DNA of 34,677 nucleotides, taken from assembly GCA_028290405.1 (NCBI GenBank), contig JAQGJX010000189.1, forward strand, positions 1 to 34,677, in the 5' to 3' direction. This document shows positions 19,311 through 26,118 of the stretch, in pieces; the stretch's first letter is position 1; each line of letters begins with the position of its first letter. Made by a program: the position numbers and the translations under genes. The DNA is from Hyphomicrobiales bacterium (GTDB lineage: Bacteria > Pseudomonadota > Alphaproteobacteria > Rhizobiales > Beijerinckiaceae). Below the pieces are notes generated by a model. That model ran no database searches, was not told the origin of the DNA, and worked only from the letters and a program-made list of their open reading frames with translations.

Positions 19311-19361
19311 GTTGCAAATATGCTTCACCTTGAGCATGAGTCAGGAGTCTGATTTTGCAAC
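19311..19361. repeat. Nested inverted repeat
   Basis: The outer arms GTTGCAAA (19311-19318) and TTTGCAAC (19354-19361) are perfect inverted copies, and inside them ATGCT (19320-19324) pairs with AGCAT (19333-19337). The element lies between tandem OMP genes. It may be a regulatory site or a small structured RNA, or chance. Confidence 0.35.
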
Positions 19362-19373
19362 CACTAACGCCAT

Positions 19374-19395
19374 AAGCCCGCGTGCGGCCGGGCTT
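19374..19395 (-). terminator. Weak terminator-like stem after the upstream OMP gene
   Basis: A 7-bp stem (AAGCCCG with CGGGCTT, 8-base loop) starts 23 bases after the stop of the gene ending at 19419. There is no T run after it on the minus strand, so terminator function is doubtful. Confidence 0.3.
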
Positions 19396-19418
19396 CCCAG
19401 AGCGTTGTTTGGAAACGG

Positions 19419-20111
19419 TTAGTACCGCGCCACCACGGGACCTGCGGCTTCGCCCACCCGGTATGAGGCGCCCACCCGGAGGCTGTGGTCCTTCAGCGCG
19501 TAATGCGCCCCGGCTCCGCTCCACGCGGCGCTCTGGGAGCCAAAGGCGCTGAAGCGGTATTCCGCCCGGGCGGACCAGTTTTCGGCGAGGGCGTATTCGA
19601 CGCCTGCGCCCGCCGTCCAGCCCAGCCGCGTGCTCTCTCCGGTGGAGACCGCCTGGGCGGTGGCGACGCTGCGCTGGACGCGCGCCGCCGCCGCGCCGCC
19701 GGTCACGTAGAGCAGAACGCTGTCGAAGGCGTAACCGGCCCGCAGACGGGCGGAGCTGCGAAAGCCGATCTGCGTCTGGGACAGCGCGCCCAATGCGAAT
19801 CGATGGGCGGAGGCCTTGCCGTACTCCACATCGCCCTCAAGGCCCGCCACGACCTGGCCGAACGTCCAGTTATAGCCGGCGTGCAGGCCAGCCCCGAACC
19901 CGTCCGGCTTCAGGCTTTGCGCAGGCGCCGACCACTTGTCCCGGCCCTGGGCGTAGAACGCCTGGGCGCCCGCGTAATAGCCGGACCACGAGAAGAGCGG
20001 CAGGGAATAGGCAGGGCCCGGCGCCTGCGGGGCGGACCGGCTCGGCAGGTCGGCCCCAAGCGCGGGAGCGGCGATCAGGAGGCACGCGGCGGCGAGCGAA
20101 AACTTGGTCAT
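19419..20111 (-). CDS. Omp25/Omp31-like outer membrane beta-barrel protein, second copy
   Basis: A 230-residue paralogue of the neighbouring OMP. The signal peptide MTKFSLAAACLLIAAPALG is followed by ADLPSRSA; the strands SWSGYYAGAQAFYAQGRDKW, AGYNWTFGQVVAGLEGDVEY, LRAGYAFDSVLLYVTGG and GAGVEYALAENWSARAEYRF match the first copy segment by segment, and it also ends VVARY. I use the ATG at 20111 with GGGA six bases upstream; an in-frame TTG at 20117 is less likely. The two genes read in the same direction 276 bases apart, a tandem duplication that has since diverged. A CtrA-box-like site lies 84 bases upstream. Confidence 0.92.
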   Translation of the reverse strand: MTKFSLAAACLLIAAPALGADLPSRSAPQAPGPAYSLPLFSWSGYYAGAQAFYAQGRDKWSAPAQSLKPDGFGAGLHAGYNWTFGQVVAGLEGDVEYGKASAHRFALGALSQTQIGFRSSARLRAGYAFDSVLLYVTGGAAAARVQRSVATAQAVSTGESTRLGWTAGAGVEYALAENWSARAEYRFSAFGSQSAAWSGAGAHYALKDHSLRVGASYRVGEAAGPVVARY

Positions 20112-20194
20112 GGGCAATCCCGGCAGCGTAAAATGCGACTGCGGGCGAAAAAGGGCGCCCGGCGCGCGTCGTCCCAGCTCTAGCTTGAACGTGG

Positions 20195-20209
20195 CTAACC
20201 GAACGTTAA
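20195..20209. promoter_or_regulatory. CtrA-box-like site upstream of OMP gene
   Basis: Read on the minus strand this is TTAA-N7-TTAG, seven of eight fixed positions of the alphaproteobacterial CtrA consensus TTAA-N7-TTAA, with the spacing exact. It lies about 84 bases before the OMP start. One near-match in a large window is weak evidence. Confidence 0.35.
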
Positions 20210-20300
20210 TGTGTCCGGCCGCCGGGCGTCACGCGTTCGTCATCCGGTGCGGCGGCATGAACGCTTCCGCCGACGTGGCCCGGGCTGCTAAGACGGGCGC

Positions 20301-21029
20301 ATGGCCGACGTGACCTTTCCCGCCGCGATCCTCGCGGGCCTCTTGTCCTTCCTCAGTCCATGCGTGCTGCCGCTGGTGCCGCCCTACCTCACGTTCATCG
20401 CGGGCACGACCATCGAGGAACTCGCGGAAGGCGGCGAACGGCGCGCGCGGCGCGACATCGCGCTGGCGGCCGTGCTGTTCGTGCTGGGGTTCTCCACCGT
20501 GTTCGTGGGGCTTGGCGCCACGGCGTCGGCGTTCGGGCAGGCGATCCGCCAGTACATGGGCGCCCTGTCCGCGCTGGCGGGCCTCGCGATCATCGCCATG
20601 GGCCTGCACTTCCTGGGCGTGTGGCGTCTGGCGCTGCTCTACCGGGAGAAGCGCGTGGCGGTGGAAAAGCCCGTGGGGCTGTGGGGCGCCTACGTGATGG
20701 GCCTCGCGTTCGCGTTCGGCTGGACGCCGTGCATCGGGCCCATTCTGGCGGCCATCCTGGCGGTGGCGGGCAGCGAGGAAACCGTCAGCCAGGGCGCGGC
20801 CCTGCTGGCCGCCTATTCGGCGGGCCTGGGGGCGCCCTTCCTGCTGGCCGCCTTCGCCATCGAGCCGTTCATGGGCTTCCTCAGCCGGTTCAAGAAGAAC
20901 TTCGCGCTGGTCGAGAAGGTCGTGGGCGCGCTGCTGGTCGTCACCGGAATCGCCTTCCTGACGGGCACGATGCAGAACGTCTCGTTCTGGCTGCTGGAAA
21001 CCTTTCCGGCCCTCGCGGCGCTGGGCTGA
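20301..21029 (+). CDS. ccdA: CcdA-type cytochrome c biogenesis / thiol-disulfide transporter
   Basis: A 242-residue, six-helix membrane protein of the CcdA/DsbD-beta family. The two redox cysteines are in place: C21 in LSPCVLPLVPPYL (helix 1) and C144 in WTPCIGP (helix 4). CcdA passes reducing power from cytoplasmic thioredoxin to periplasmic thiol proteins, chiefly for heme attachment to c-type cytochromes. The length is typical. No strong ribosome site precedes the ATG, but the N terminus fits the family. purB follows after 101 bases on the same strand. No other cytochrome c maturation genes are near. Confidence 0.93.
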   Translation: MADVTFPAAILAGLLSFLSPCVLPLVPPYLTFIAGTTIEELAEGGERRARRDIALAAVLFVLGFSTVFVGLGATASAFGQAIRQYMGALSALAGLAIIAMGLHFLGVWRLALLYREKRVAVEKPVGLWGAYVMGLAFAFGWTPCIGPILAAILAVAGSEETVSQGAALLAAYSAGLGAPFLLAAFAIEPFMGFLSRFKKNFALVEKVVGALLVVTGIAFLTGTMQNVSFWLLETFPALAALG

Positions 21030-21130
21030 GCCCCGCCGCGCGCTTTGCCTGCGGGCGCCGCCCGTGTTACGCGACGCCAAATCCTGCAGCCAGCACCCCG
21101 GACCCGCGTCCGCGAGGCGGAGACCCGCAC

Positions 21131-22438
21131 ATGATCCCCCGTTATTCCCGCCCCGAGATGGTGAAGATCTGGGACCCGCAGACGCGCTTCCGGATCTGGT
21201 TCGAGATCGAGGCCCACGCGTGCGACGCGCTGGCGGAGATCGGCGTCATCCCGAAGGAGAGCGCGAAGGCGATCTGGGAGCGGGCCGGGAACGTCACGTT
21301 CGACGTGGACCGCATCGACGAGATCGAGCGCGTGACCAAGCACGACGTCATCGCGTTCCTCACGCATCTCGCCGAATTCATCGGCGAGGATTCGCGCTTC
21401 GTGCATCAGGGCATGACGTCCTCGGACGTGCTCGACACGTGCCTGGCCGTGCAGATGAAGCGCGCCGCCGACATTCTCATCGCCGACGTCGACGCCCTGC
21501 TGGCGGCGCTGAAGACGCGCGCGTTCGAACACAAGATGACGCCCTGCATCGGCCGCTCGCATGGCATCCATGCCGAGCCGGTCACGTTCGGGCTGAAGAT
21601 GGCCCAGGCCCATGCGGAGTTCTCCCGCTGCCGCCAGCGGCTCGTGAACGCCCGCGAGGAGATCGCCACGTGCGCCATTTCAGGCGCCGTCGGCACGTTC
21701 GCCAACATCGATCCGCGCGTGGAGGAGCATGTGGCGGAGAAGATGGGCCTGCAGGCGGAGCCCGTCTCGACGCAGGTCATTCCCCGCGACCGGCACGCCA
21801 TGTTCTTCGCCACGCTGGGCGTCGTCGCGTCCAGCGTCGAGCGCCTCGCGACCGAGATCCGCCATCTGCAGCGCACCGAAGTGCTGGAGGCGGAGGAGTT
21901 CTTCTCGGCGGGCCAGAAGGGCTCCTCGGCCATGCCGCACAAGCGCAATCCCGTGCTGACGGAAAACCTCACCGGCCTCGCGCGCCTCGTGCGCGGCATG
22001 GCGCTGCCGGCCATGGAGAACGTGGCGCTGTGGCACGAGCGCGACATCTCCCATTCCAGCGTCGAGCGCATGATCGGCCCGGACGCGACGGTGACGCTGG
22101 ACTTCGCGCTGGCGCGCCTCACAGGCGTGATCGAAAAGCTGATCGTCTACCCCGAGAACATGCAGAAGAACCTCGACCGCTTGGGCGGCCTCGTGCACTC
22201 CCAGCGCGTGCTGCTCGCCCTGACGCAAAAGGGCGTGTCGCGCGAGGACGCCTACGCGTTCGTGCAGCGCAACGCCATGCCGGTGTGGCGCGGCGAGGGC
22301 GATTTCCTCACCCTGCTGAAAGCCGACAAGGACGTCTCCGCGAAGCTCTCGGACGCGGAGCTCGAAGAGCTCTTCGACCTCGGCTACCACCTGAAGCAGG
22401 TGGACACGATCTTCAGGCGTGTGTTCGGAACGGCCTGA
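21131..22438 (+). CDS. purB: Adenylosuccinate lyase
   Basis: A 435-residue enzyme of the fumarase/aspartase superfamily that cleaves SAICAR to AICAR and adenylosuccinate to AMP in purine synthesis. It begins MIPRYSRPEMVKIWDPQTRF, as other PurB proteins do. The TSSDVLDT segment lies near residue 97, the IGRSHGIHAEP segment with the catalytic His near residue 140, and the superfamily signature GSSAMPHKRNP near 262-272 with the mobile-loop serine. The length is standard. A GGAG lies eight bases before the ATG. The gene ends 20 bases from the converging orphan gene at 22459. Confidence 0.97.
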   Translation: MIPRYSRPEMVKIWDPQTRFRIWFEIEAHACDALAEIGVIPKESAKAIWERAGNVTFDVDRIDEIERVTKHDVIAFLTHLAEFIGEDSRFVHQGMTSSDVLDTCLAVQMKRAADILIADVDALLAALKTRAFEHKMTPCIGRSHGIHAEPVTFGLKMAQAHAEFSRCRQRLVNAREEIATCAISGAVGTFANIDPRVEEHVAEKMGLQAEPVSTQVIPRDRHAMFFATLGVVASSVERLATEIRHLQRTEVLEAEEFFSAGQKGSSAMPHKRNPVLTENLTGLARLVRGMALPAMENVALWHERDISHSSVERMIGPDATVTLDFALARLTGVIEKLIVYPENMQKNLDRLGGLVHSQRVLLALTQKGVSREDAYAFVQRNAMPVWRGEGDFLTLLKADKDVSAKLSDAELEELFDLGYHLKQVDTIFRRVFGTA

Positions 22439-22458
22439 GGGTCGATGGACGCGAGGGG

Positions 22459-23277
22459 CTATTCGAACCCGAGGACTCGTTTCATACTCTTGTGAGTGGG
22501 AAATGAGTTCGAAACTCTTGGACACCACAAATCCACATGTAAATGAAATGCAAAATTAGGGATGTTAATTGGCGAAGGTATGGCGCTTTGCCCTCTCCCA
22601 TATGGAAGAAAGCGCTCAGCCTCAGCGCCTACTTCTAACGCATCGTGAACCACGTCATCAAGATTTCCCCACGACACGATTTTGCCGCTGCCTTGAGACA
22701 TTAATCTCGCCTGGGTGTTTTCGAACCTGGCATGCTGGAGTTGTAAAATTACAACGAGTGCTTTCAGATCCCGTGCAACTTCAGCATCGGCGTATTCAAT
22801 GCACTCTTTAAGGACCAAAAGCGCCGACGGCGGCACGTCAGGAACAACGAAGCTACAGTTCTTCAATGTCGCCAAGCCAGATTGGTCCTGTTTTGATTCG
22901 TATATTTTTTTGATCTCTGAAATGCACAACTCGGCGTAACCAACAATTTGGTCTAGTGCTAAAGGCAATGTTGCGTTCGCCGCGAAACTCCTACGCCGTC
23001 GCTGCTCTTCCACTTGGGTCGAAGACTGTTGGATTTGACGATGAATGAAAACGACGGTCAACAAAGCTCCTACAAAAGCGATCAGGCCCCCGACCAACGT
23101 CTGGTAGCGATTTAACCAGTAATCGGCGCAGCCAAGCGCCTCCCCGCCAGACAGAAAGTCAACGATGGGAAATCGCTCACATGTGCTGATAAAGTAAAGC
23201 AGAATAGTCCATATAACAAATGGCGAAATGACCAAGAAAATACCGATTAAACGTCGACTTACCCCCGGCTCAATCAT
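22459..23277 (-). CDS. Orphan membrane-anchored protein, probably acquired
   Basis: A 272-residue protein I do not recognise. Two N-terminal membrane segments (about residues 11-31 and 60-81) flank a short loop with two cysteines, and a basic, Gln-rich helix (HRQIQQSSTQVEEQRRRRSF) leads to a soluble domain of about 170 residues, presumably cytoplasmic. The start is the ATG at 23277 with GAGGG eight bases upstream; a TTG at 23292 is in frame. Base composition is clearly lower in G+C than its neighbours (22501-22560 has 21 G or C in 60), and codon use differs, which suggests horizontal transfer. This two-helix plus helical domain layout is common among uncharacterised accessory-region proteins. 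Confidence 0.75.
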   Translation of the reverse strand: MIEPGVSRRLIGIFLVISPFVIWTILLYFISTCERFPIVDFLSGGEALGCADYWLNRYQTLVGGLIAFVGALLTVVFIHRQIQQSSTQVEEQRRRRSFAANATLPLALDQIVGYAELCISEIKKIYESKQDQSGLATLKNCSFVVPDVPPSALLVLKECIEYADAEVARDLKALVVILQLQHARFENTQARLMSQGSGKIVSWGNLDDVVHDALEVGAEAERFLPYGRGQSAIPSPINIPNFAFHLHVDLWCPRVSNSFPTHKSMKRVLGFE

Positions 23278-23323
23278 CAGCAAAGCCCTCAAGGAATGTA
23301 AACCTTGAATAAGGCCTTCCTAC

Positions 23324-24346
23324 TCACTTCACCAGCGCCTTCAGCCTCTCCGCCAGCGGCCTTGGCGTGGCGAGGGCCTGCCGCACGATCGCCTGCAGCT
23401 CCTCGCCGATGAGCGGCGCGATCTCGATCTTCAGGGCCTGCGCTTCCTTGACGAACTCGGGGTCGGTCGTCATCGCCCGGTAGGCGGCGATCAGCGCGTC
23501 GAGCCTGTCGGGCGGCGCGCCGGGCGCGGCCACCAGCGGGCGCCCGACCTCCGCCGCGGAGGCCAGAAGCGCGAAGATCCGGCGGTCGTCTTCGTTGGCG
23601 GCGAGGTCGATGAGCAGCGGCGCGTCCTGCAGGTCCGCGGGCTTCTTCAACGCCGATTGCACGAGCGGAACGATCGTCCCGTCGCGGATCCAGTCGGGAT
23701 GCGTGGTCTTCCACGAGGACCAGGTGTTCCAGCGGCCCATGCTCTCGCCGCGCTCCATCGCAAGGTTGATCTGGCTGCCGCCCGGATAGCCCGGCACGAT
23801 CCTGATCCTGGTGCCCAGCAGCGCGTTCATCACCGTGGGCACCATGACGCTCGCCGAGCCTGCGCCGCTGGCGCCCAGCACGAACTGCGTGGAGCGCAGG
23901 TCTTCGAACCGCTTGGCGGGCGCGGTGCGCCACGCCACGAGGTTTTCCTGCGTGGGGGCGATCGTGCCGATCCAGCCGAACTGCGCGGCGTCATAGCGGA
24001 TCGCGTCGTCCCCCAGCGCCTGGAACAGCGCGAGGCTCGACACCATGACGCCCAGCGACGTGCCGTCCTTCGGGGCGATGTTGTAGAGATGGTTGGCGGC
24101 CACCAGCCCGCCGCCGCCCGTCATGGTGGAATGCACCATGGTGGGATGGCCGGGAACGTGGCGGCCCATGTGGCGGCTGACGAGCTTGCCGTGGATGTCG
24201 TATTCGCCGCCCGCCGCCGCCCAGTTGACGATGCGCACCGTGTTGCCGCGATAGAAGTCCGCCACCGGGTCGGCCATCGCGCAAGGCGCGGCTGCGAGCG
24301 CGCCCGCCGCGAGCATGATGGAAGCAAGGCAAGCGCGCGCTTTCAT
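23324..24346 (-). CDS. TctC/Bug-family solute-binding protein, orphan
   Basis: A 340-residue periplasmic binding protein with a signal peptide (basic start, Ala-rich core, cut near CAMA|DPVADF, residue 25). The FYRGNTVRIVNWAAAGGEYD opening, the TGGGGLVAANHLYNIAPKDG segment and the PGYPGGSQINLAMERGE stretch follow the tripartite tricarboxylate transporter (TctC/Bug) pattern. Such proteins bind carboxylates or other small metabolites. A GGAGGAG lies five bases before the ATG. No TctA or TctB membrane genes are adjacent, so it is an orphan that must work with a distant permease or as a sensor. The ligand is unknown. Confidence 0.87.
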   Translation of the reverse strand: MKARACLASIMLAAGALAAAPCAMADPVADFYRGNTVRIVNWAAAGGEYDIHGKLVSRHMGRHVPGHPTMVHSTMTGGGGLVAANHLYNIAPKDGTSLGVMVSSLALFQALGDDAIRYDAAQFGWIGTIAPTQENLVAWRTAPAKRFEDLRSTQFVLGASGAGSASVMVPTVMNALLGTRIRIVPGYPGGSQINLAMERGESMGRWNTWSSWKTTHPDWIRDGTIVPLVQSALKKPADLQDAPLLIDLAANEDDRRIFALLASAAEVGRPLVAAPGAPPDRLDALIAAYRAMTTDPEFVKEAQALKIEIAPLIGEELQAIVRQALATPRPLAERLKALVK

Positions 24347-24427
24347 GCGGTCTCCTCCCGGACGGCGCGTTCGTGCGGCGCGCTCAGGAGGCCAGCATAG
24401 GCCGCGCCTTGCGCGATGCAAACCGCG

Positions 24428-24970
24428 TCAGAGCCGGGACAGAAACGCCCCGAAGCGCATCAGGCCTTCCGGCCACGGCCCATGGCCGGACGCAGCGTCG
24501 ATGTGGCCGACGGCGCCCGCGTCGACGATCTGCGAGCCCCAGTCCAGCGCCATGGCCTCCATCTCCTCATAGGTCGCGTGCGGATCGTCGCGGCTGGCGA
24601 CGAGCAGCGAGGGAAACGGCAACGGCCCCAGCGGCGGCGCGAAGGCGGGGTCCACGTGCGGCAGCGCCTGCAAGCCGCGCTGCGAGGGCGCGCTCACAAA
24701 GAAGCCGCCCCGCACGCGGCCGGGCTCGGCCTGCTCCAGGGCGTGCGCGGCGGCGAGCACGCCCAGCGAATGCGCCACCAGCACCACGGGACGCTGCGCC
24801 TGCGCCACGGCGTCCCGGATGGCCTGCGTCCAGCGGGCATGGTCGGAGGGCTCCGGCGCGCCCACGAGCCGCGCGGTGGAAAGCCGCCCCTCCCAGCGCT
24901 TCAACCAATGGTCGTCGCTGAAGGGGCTCAGCCCCGGCACGCACAGTATGTCGGCTTCGCCTGCGCGCAT
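24428..24970 (-). CDS. RBBP9/YdeN-family serine hydrolase
   Basis: A 180-residue compact alpha/beta hydrolase of the RBBP9/YdeN type. The N terminus has the family's ILCVPGLSPFSDDHWLKRWE region (9-28), the nucleophile elbow VAHSLG places Ser68, the acid is Asp128 or Asp129 in ASRDDPH, and His156 lies in GHIDAASGHGPWPEG, the family's C-terminal pattern. The frame is open to 25051, but the ATG at 24970 matches the normal family length and is preceded by GGGAGCAGGG. It is in the same direction as the TctC-like gene, which starts 81 bases downstream. The substrate is unknown. Confidence 0.85.
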   Translation of the reverse strand: MRAGEADILCVPGLSPFSDDHWLKRWEGRLSTARLVGAPEPSDHARWTQAIRDAVAQAQRPVVLVAHSLGVLAAAHALEQAEPGRVRGGFFVSAPSQRGLQALPHVDPAFAPPLGPLPFPSLLVASRDDPHATYEEMEAMALDWGSQIVDAGAVGHIDAASGHGPWPEGLMRFGAFLSRL

Positions 24971-25094
24971 CGCGCCCTGCTCCCTATGGTTCGTCTCACA
25001 GGCCAGCAGATAGGCGCGCCCGGGCGCGAGCGCAAACGCCCGGGCGGTCACGGCGCATTGTTGAAAACCTGAGCGACGCTACGCGGCGGGCGCC

Positions 25095-25119
25095 GGAACA
25101 ATAACGGGAAGCTCACGTT
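25095..25119 (+). promoter_or_regulatory. EcfG-type general stress promoter
   Basis: GGAAC (25095-25099) and CGTT (25116-25119) are separated by exactly 16 bases, a full match to the alphaproteobacterial EcfG sigma factor consensus GGAAC-N16/17-CGTT. It lies 31 bases before the start codon at 25151, so the leader would be about 25 bases. Confidence 0.75.
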
Positions 25120-25150
25120 GGATTGCCCGGAACCCAATGGAGGTCTTCAC

Positions 25151-25573
25151 ATGATTAAGCAAGTAATCGGCGCCGCCGCCCTCGCGGCTCTTCTCACCGC
25201 TCCCGCTCTCGCCCAGAGCGGCGCGAACGGCGGCGCGGCCGCTGGCGCGGCGACGGGCGCAGTCGGCGGGGCGATTGTCGGCGGGCCTGTGGGCGCTGTC
25301 GTGGGCGGCGCGGCCGGCGCCATCGCGGGCGGCGCGGTCGGGTCGATCTCGGACGCTGACCGCACCTACGTGCGCGGCTACGTCGTGCAGCATCGCCGCC
25401 CGTCCGTTCGCGTCCAGGGCGACGTGGCCGTCGGCGCCGTGCTGCCGCGGGACGTCGAGTTCTACCCGGTGGAAGGCAACGCGGGCCTGGCGAACTATCG
25501 CTACAGCTACGTGAACGACCGCGCCGTGCTGGTCGATCCGTCGTCGCGCCGCGTTGTCTACGTGGTCGAATAA
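25151..25573 (+). CDS. Secreted Gly/Ala-rich DUF1236-type protein
   Basis: A 140-residue exported protein. The signal peptide MIKQVIGAAALAALLTAPALA is cut before QSGANGG. Residues 22-66 are a Gly/Ala/Val-rich stretch with repeated GGxxxGxxxG patterns that could cross or associate with a membrane (glycine-zipper-like). The C-terminal domain (about residues 73-140) ends in YRYSYVNDRAVLVDPSSRRV, characteristic of DUF1236, a family of unknown function frequent in Rhizobiales. A GGAGG lies seven bases before the ATG, and the EcfG-type promoter upstream points to induction by general stress. A strong terminator follows. Confidence 0.85.
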   Translation: MIKQVIGAAALAALLTAPALAQSGANGGAAAGAATGAVGGAIVGGPVGAVVGGAAGAIAGGAVGSISDADRTYVRGYVVQHRRPSVRVQGDVAVGAVLPRDVEFYPVEGNAGLANYRYSYVNDRAVLVDPSSRRVVYVVE

Positions 25574-25628
25574 GCCCACGAACGAAAGTAGCCAGGCGCG
25601 CCGGACGAAAGCCCAGCGCAGTCTGCCG

Positions 25629-25669
25629 AAAGCGAGCGGAGCCGCGAAAGCGAAGTCCGCTCGCTTTTT
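25629..25669 (+). terminator. Rho-independent terminator after DUF1236 gene
   Basis: AAAGCGAGCGGA pairs with TCCGCTCGCTTT across a 15-base loop that itself contains a small stem, and TTTTT follows. It starts 56 bases after the stop at 25573 and lies before the convergent KGG gene. Confidence 0.88.
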
Positions 25670-25684
25670 ATGTCCCGGACCTGC

Positions 25685-25972
25685 CTATTCGGCAGCCAGC
25701 GGCAAGGGCTCGGGCGCAAGGACGGGAGCAGGAGCAGGAGCCGGGGCGGCGGCGACGGCGACGGCTGCGGGCAGAACGATCCTGCGCCTGCGGCGCTTGC
25801 CAGGAGACTGGGCGCCGCCCTTGCGGCCGGCGCTGGACGCCAGATCGCGGTTCTGGGCGAAAGCCCTGTTTTCGGGCTTGACGGACTGGCCGCCTTTTCT
25901 TGCAATTTCTCGACGTTTTTCGAGCGACATAGCCGCGAAACCGCGCTTCGCCTTGCGCTTCCTGGTCTTCAT
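25685..25972 (-). CDS. KGG-motif small basic protein
   Basis: A 95-residue protein. Two KGG motifs of the YciG/GsiB stress-protein type are present: EKRREIARKGGQSVK (18-32) and a second ASSAGRKGGAQS (45-56), with a very basic start (KTRKRKAKRG) and an RRRRR run near 60-64. Residues 67-95 form an Ala/Pro-rich tail, which is not part of the usual family. KGG proteins are induced by general stress in several bacteria; their function is unknown. The ATG at 25972 has GAGG four bases upstream. The frame is open to 26083, but that extension has no family character. No EcfG promoter was found upstream. Confidence 0.75.
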   Translation of the reverse strand: MKTRKRKAKRGFAAMSLEKRREIARKGGQSVKPENRAFAQNRDLASSAGRKGGAQSPGKRRRRRIVLPAAVAVAAAPAPAPAPVLAPEPLPLAAE

Positions 25973-26118
25973 GTTGCCTCTGCTCAAAATGTATTTAGTG
26001 AAAACGTGACTTGGAAAAATTCGACGTCGGACAAGGCGAGGCTTGCAAACGCGAGCCGGCCGAACTGCTTGTAAGGACTTCAAAAAAATCAGACGCCCTT
26101 TAACGGACGCAAGCTAGG

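Larger units (their letters stand above)
19143..19418. other. Intergenic region between the two OMP genes
   Basis: A gap of 276 bases with no credible gene. It must carry the promoter of the downstream OMP gene. It contains a 7-bp hairpin (GCAAGCC with GGCTTGC, 19270-19291), a nested inverted repeat at 19311-19361, and a weak terminator-like stem at 19374-19395. No convincing -35/-10 pair was seen. Confidence 0.5.

Noticed and set aside
22440-22480. tRNA-like TTCGAA patch at the purB edge of the AT-richer gene, as a possible att site
   Set aside because: Folding the T-arm and acceptor by hand gives no paired stems, and the sequence is the C terminus of the orphan gene. No matching repeat was found at the other edge.
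25973-26118. Search for an EcfG promoter upstream of the KGG gene
   Set aside because: No GGAAC-N16/17-CGTT is present on the minus strand in this interval, so stress control of this gene is not supported by sequence.
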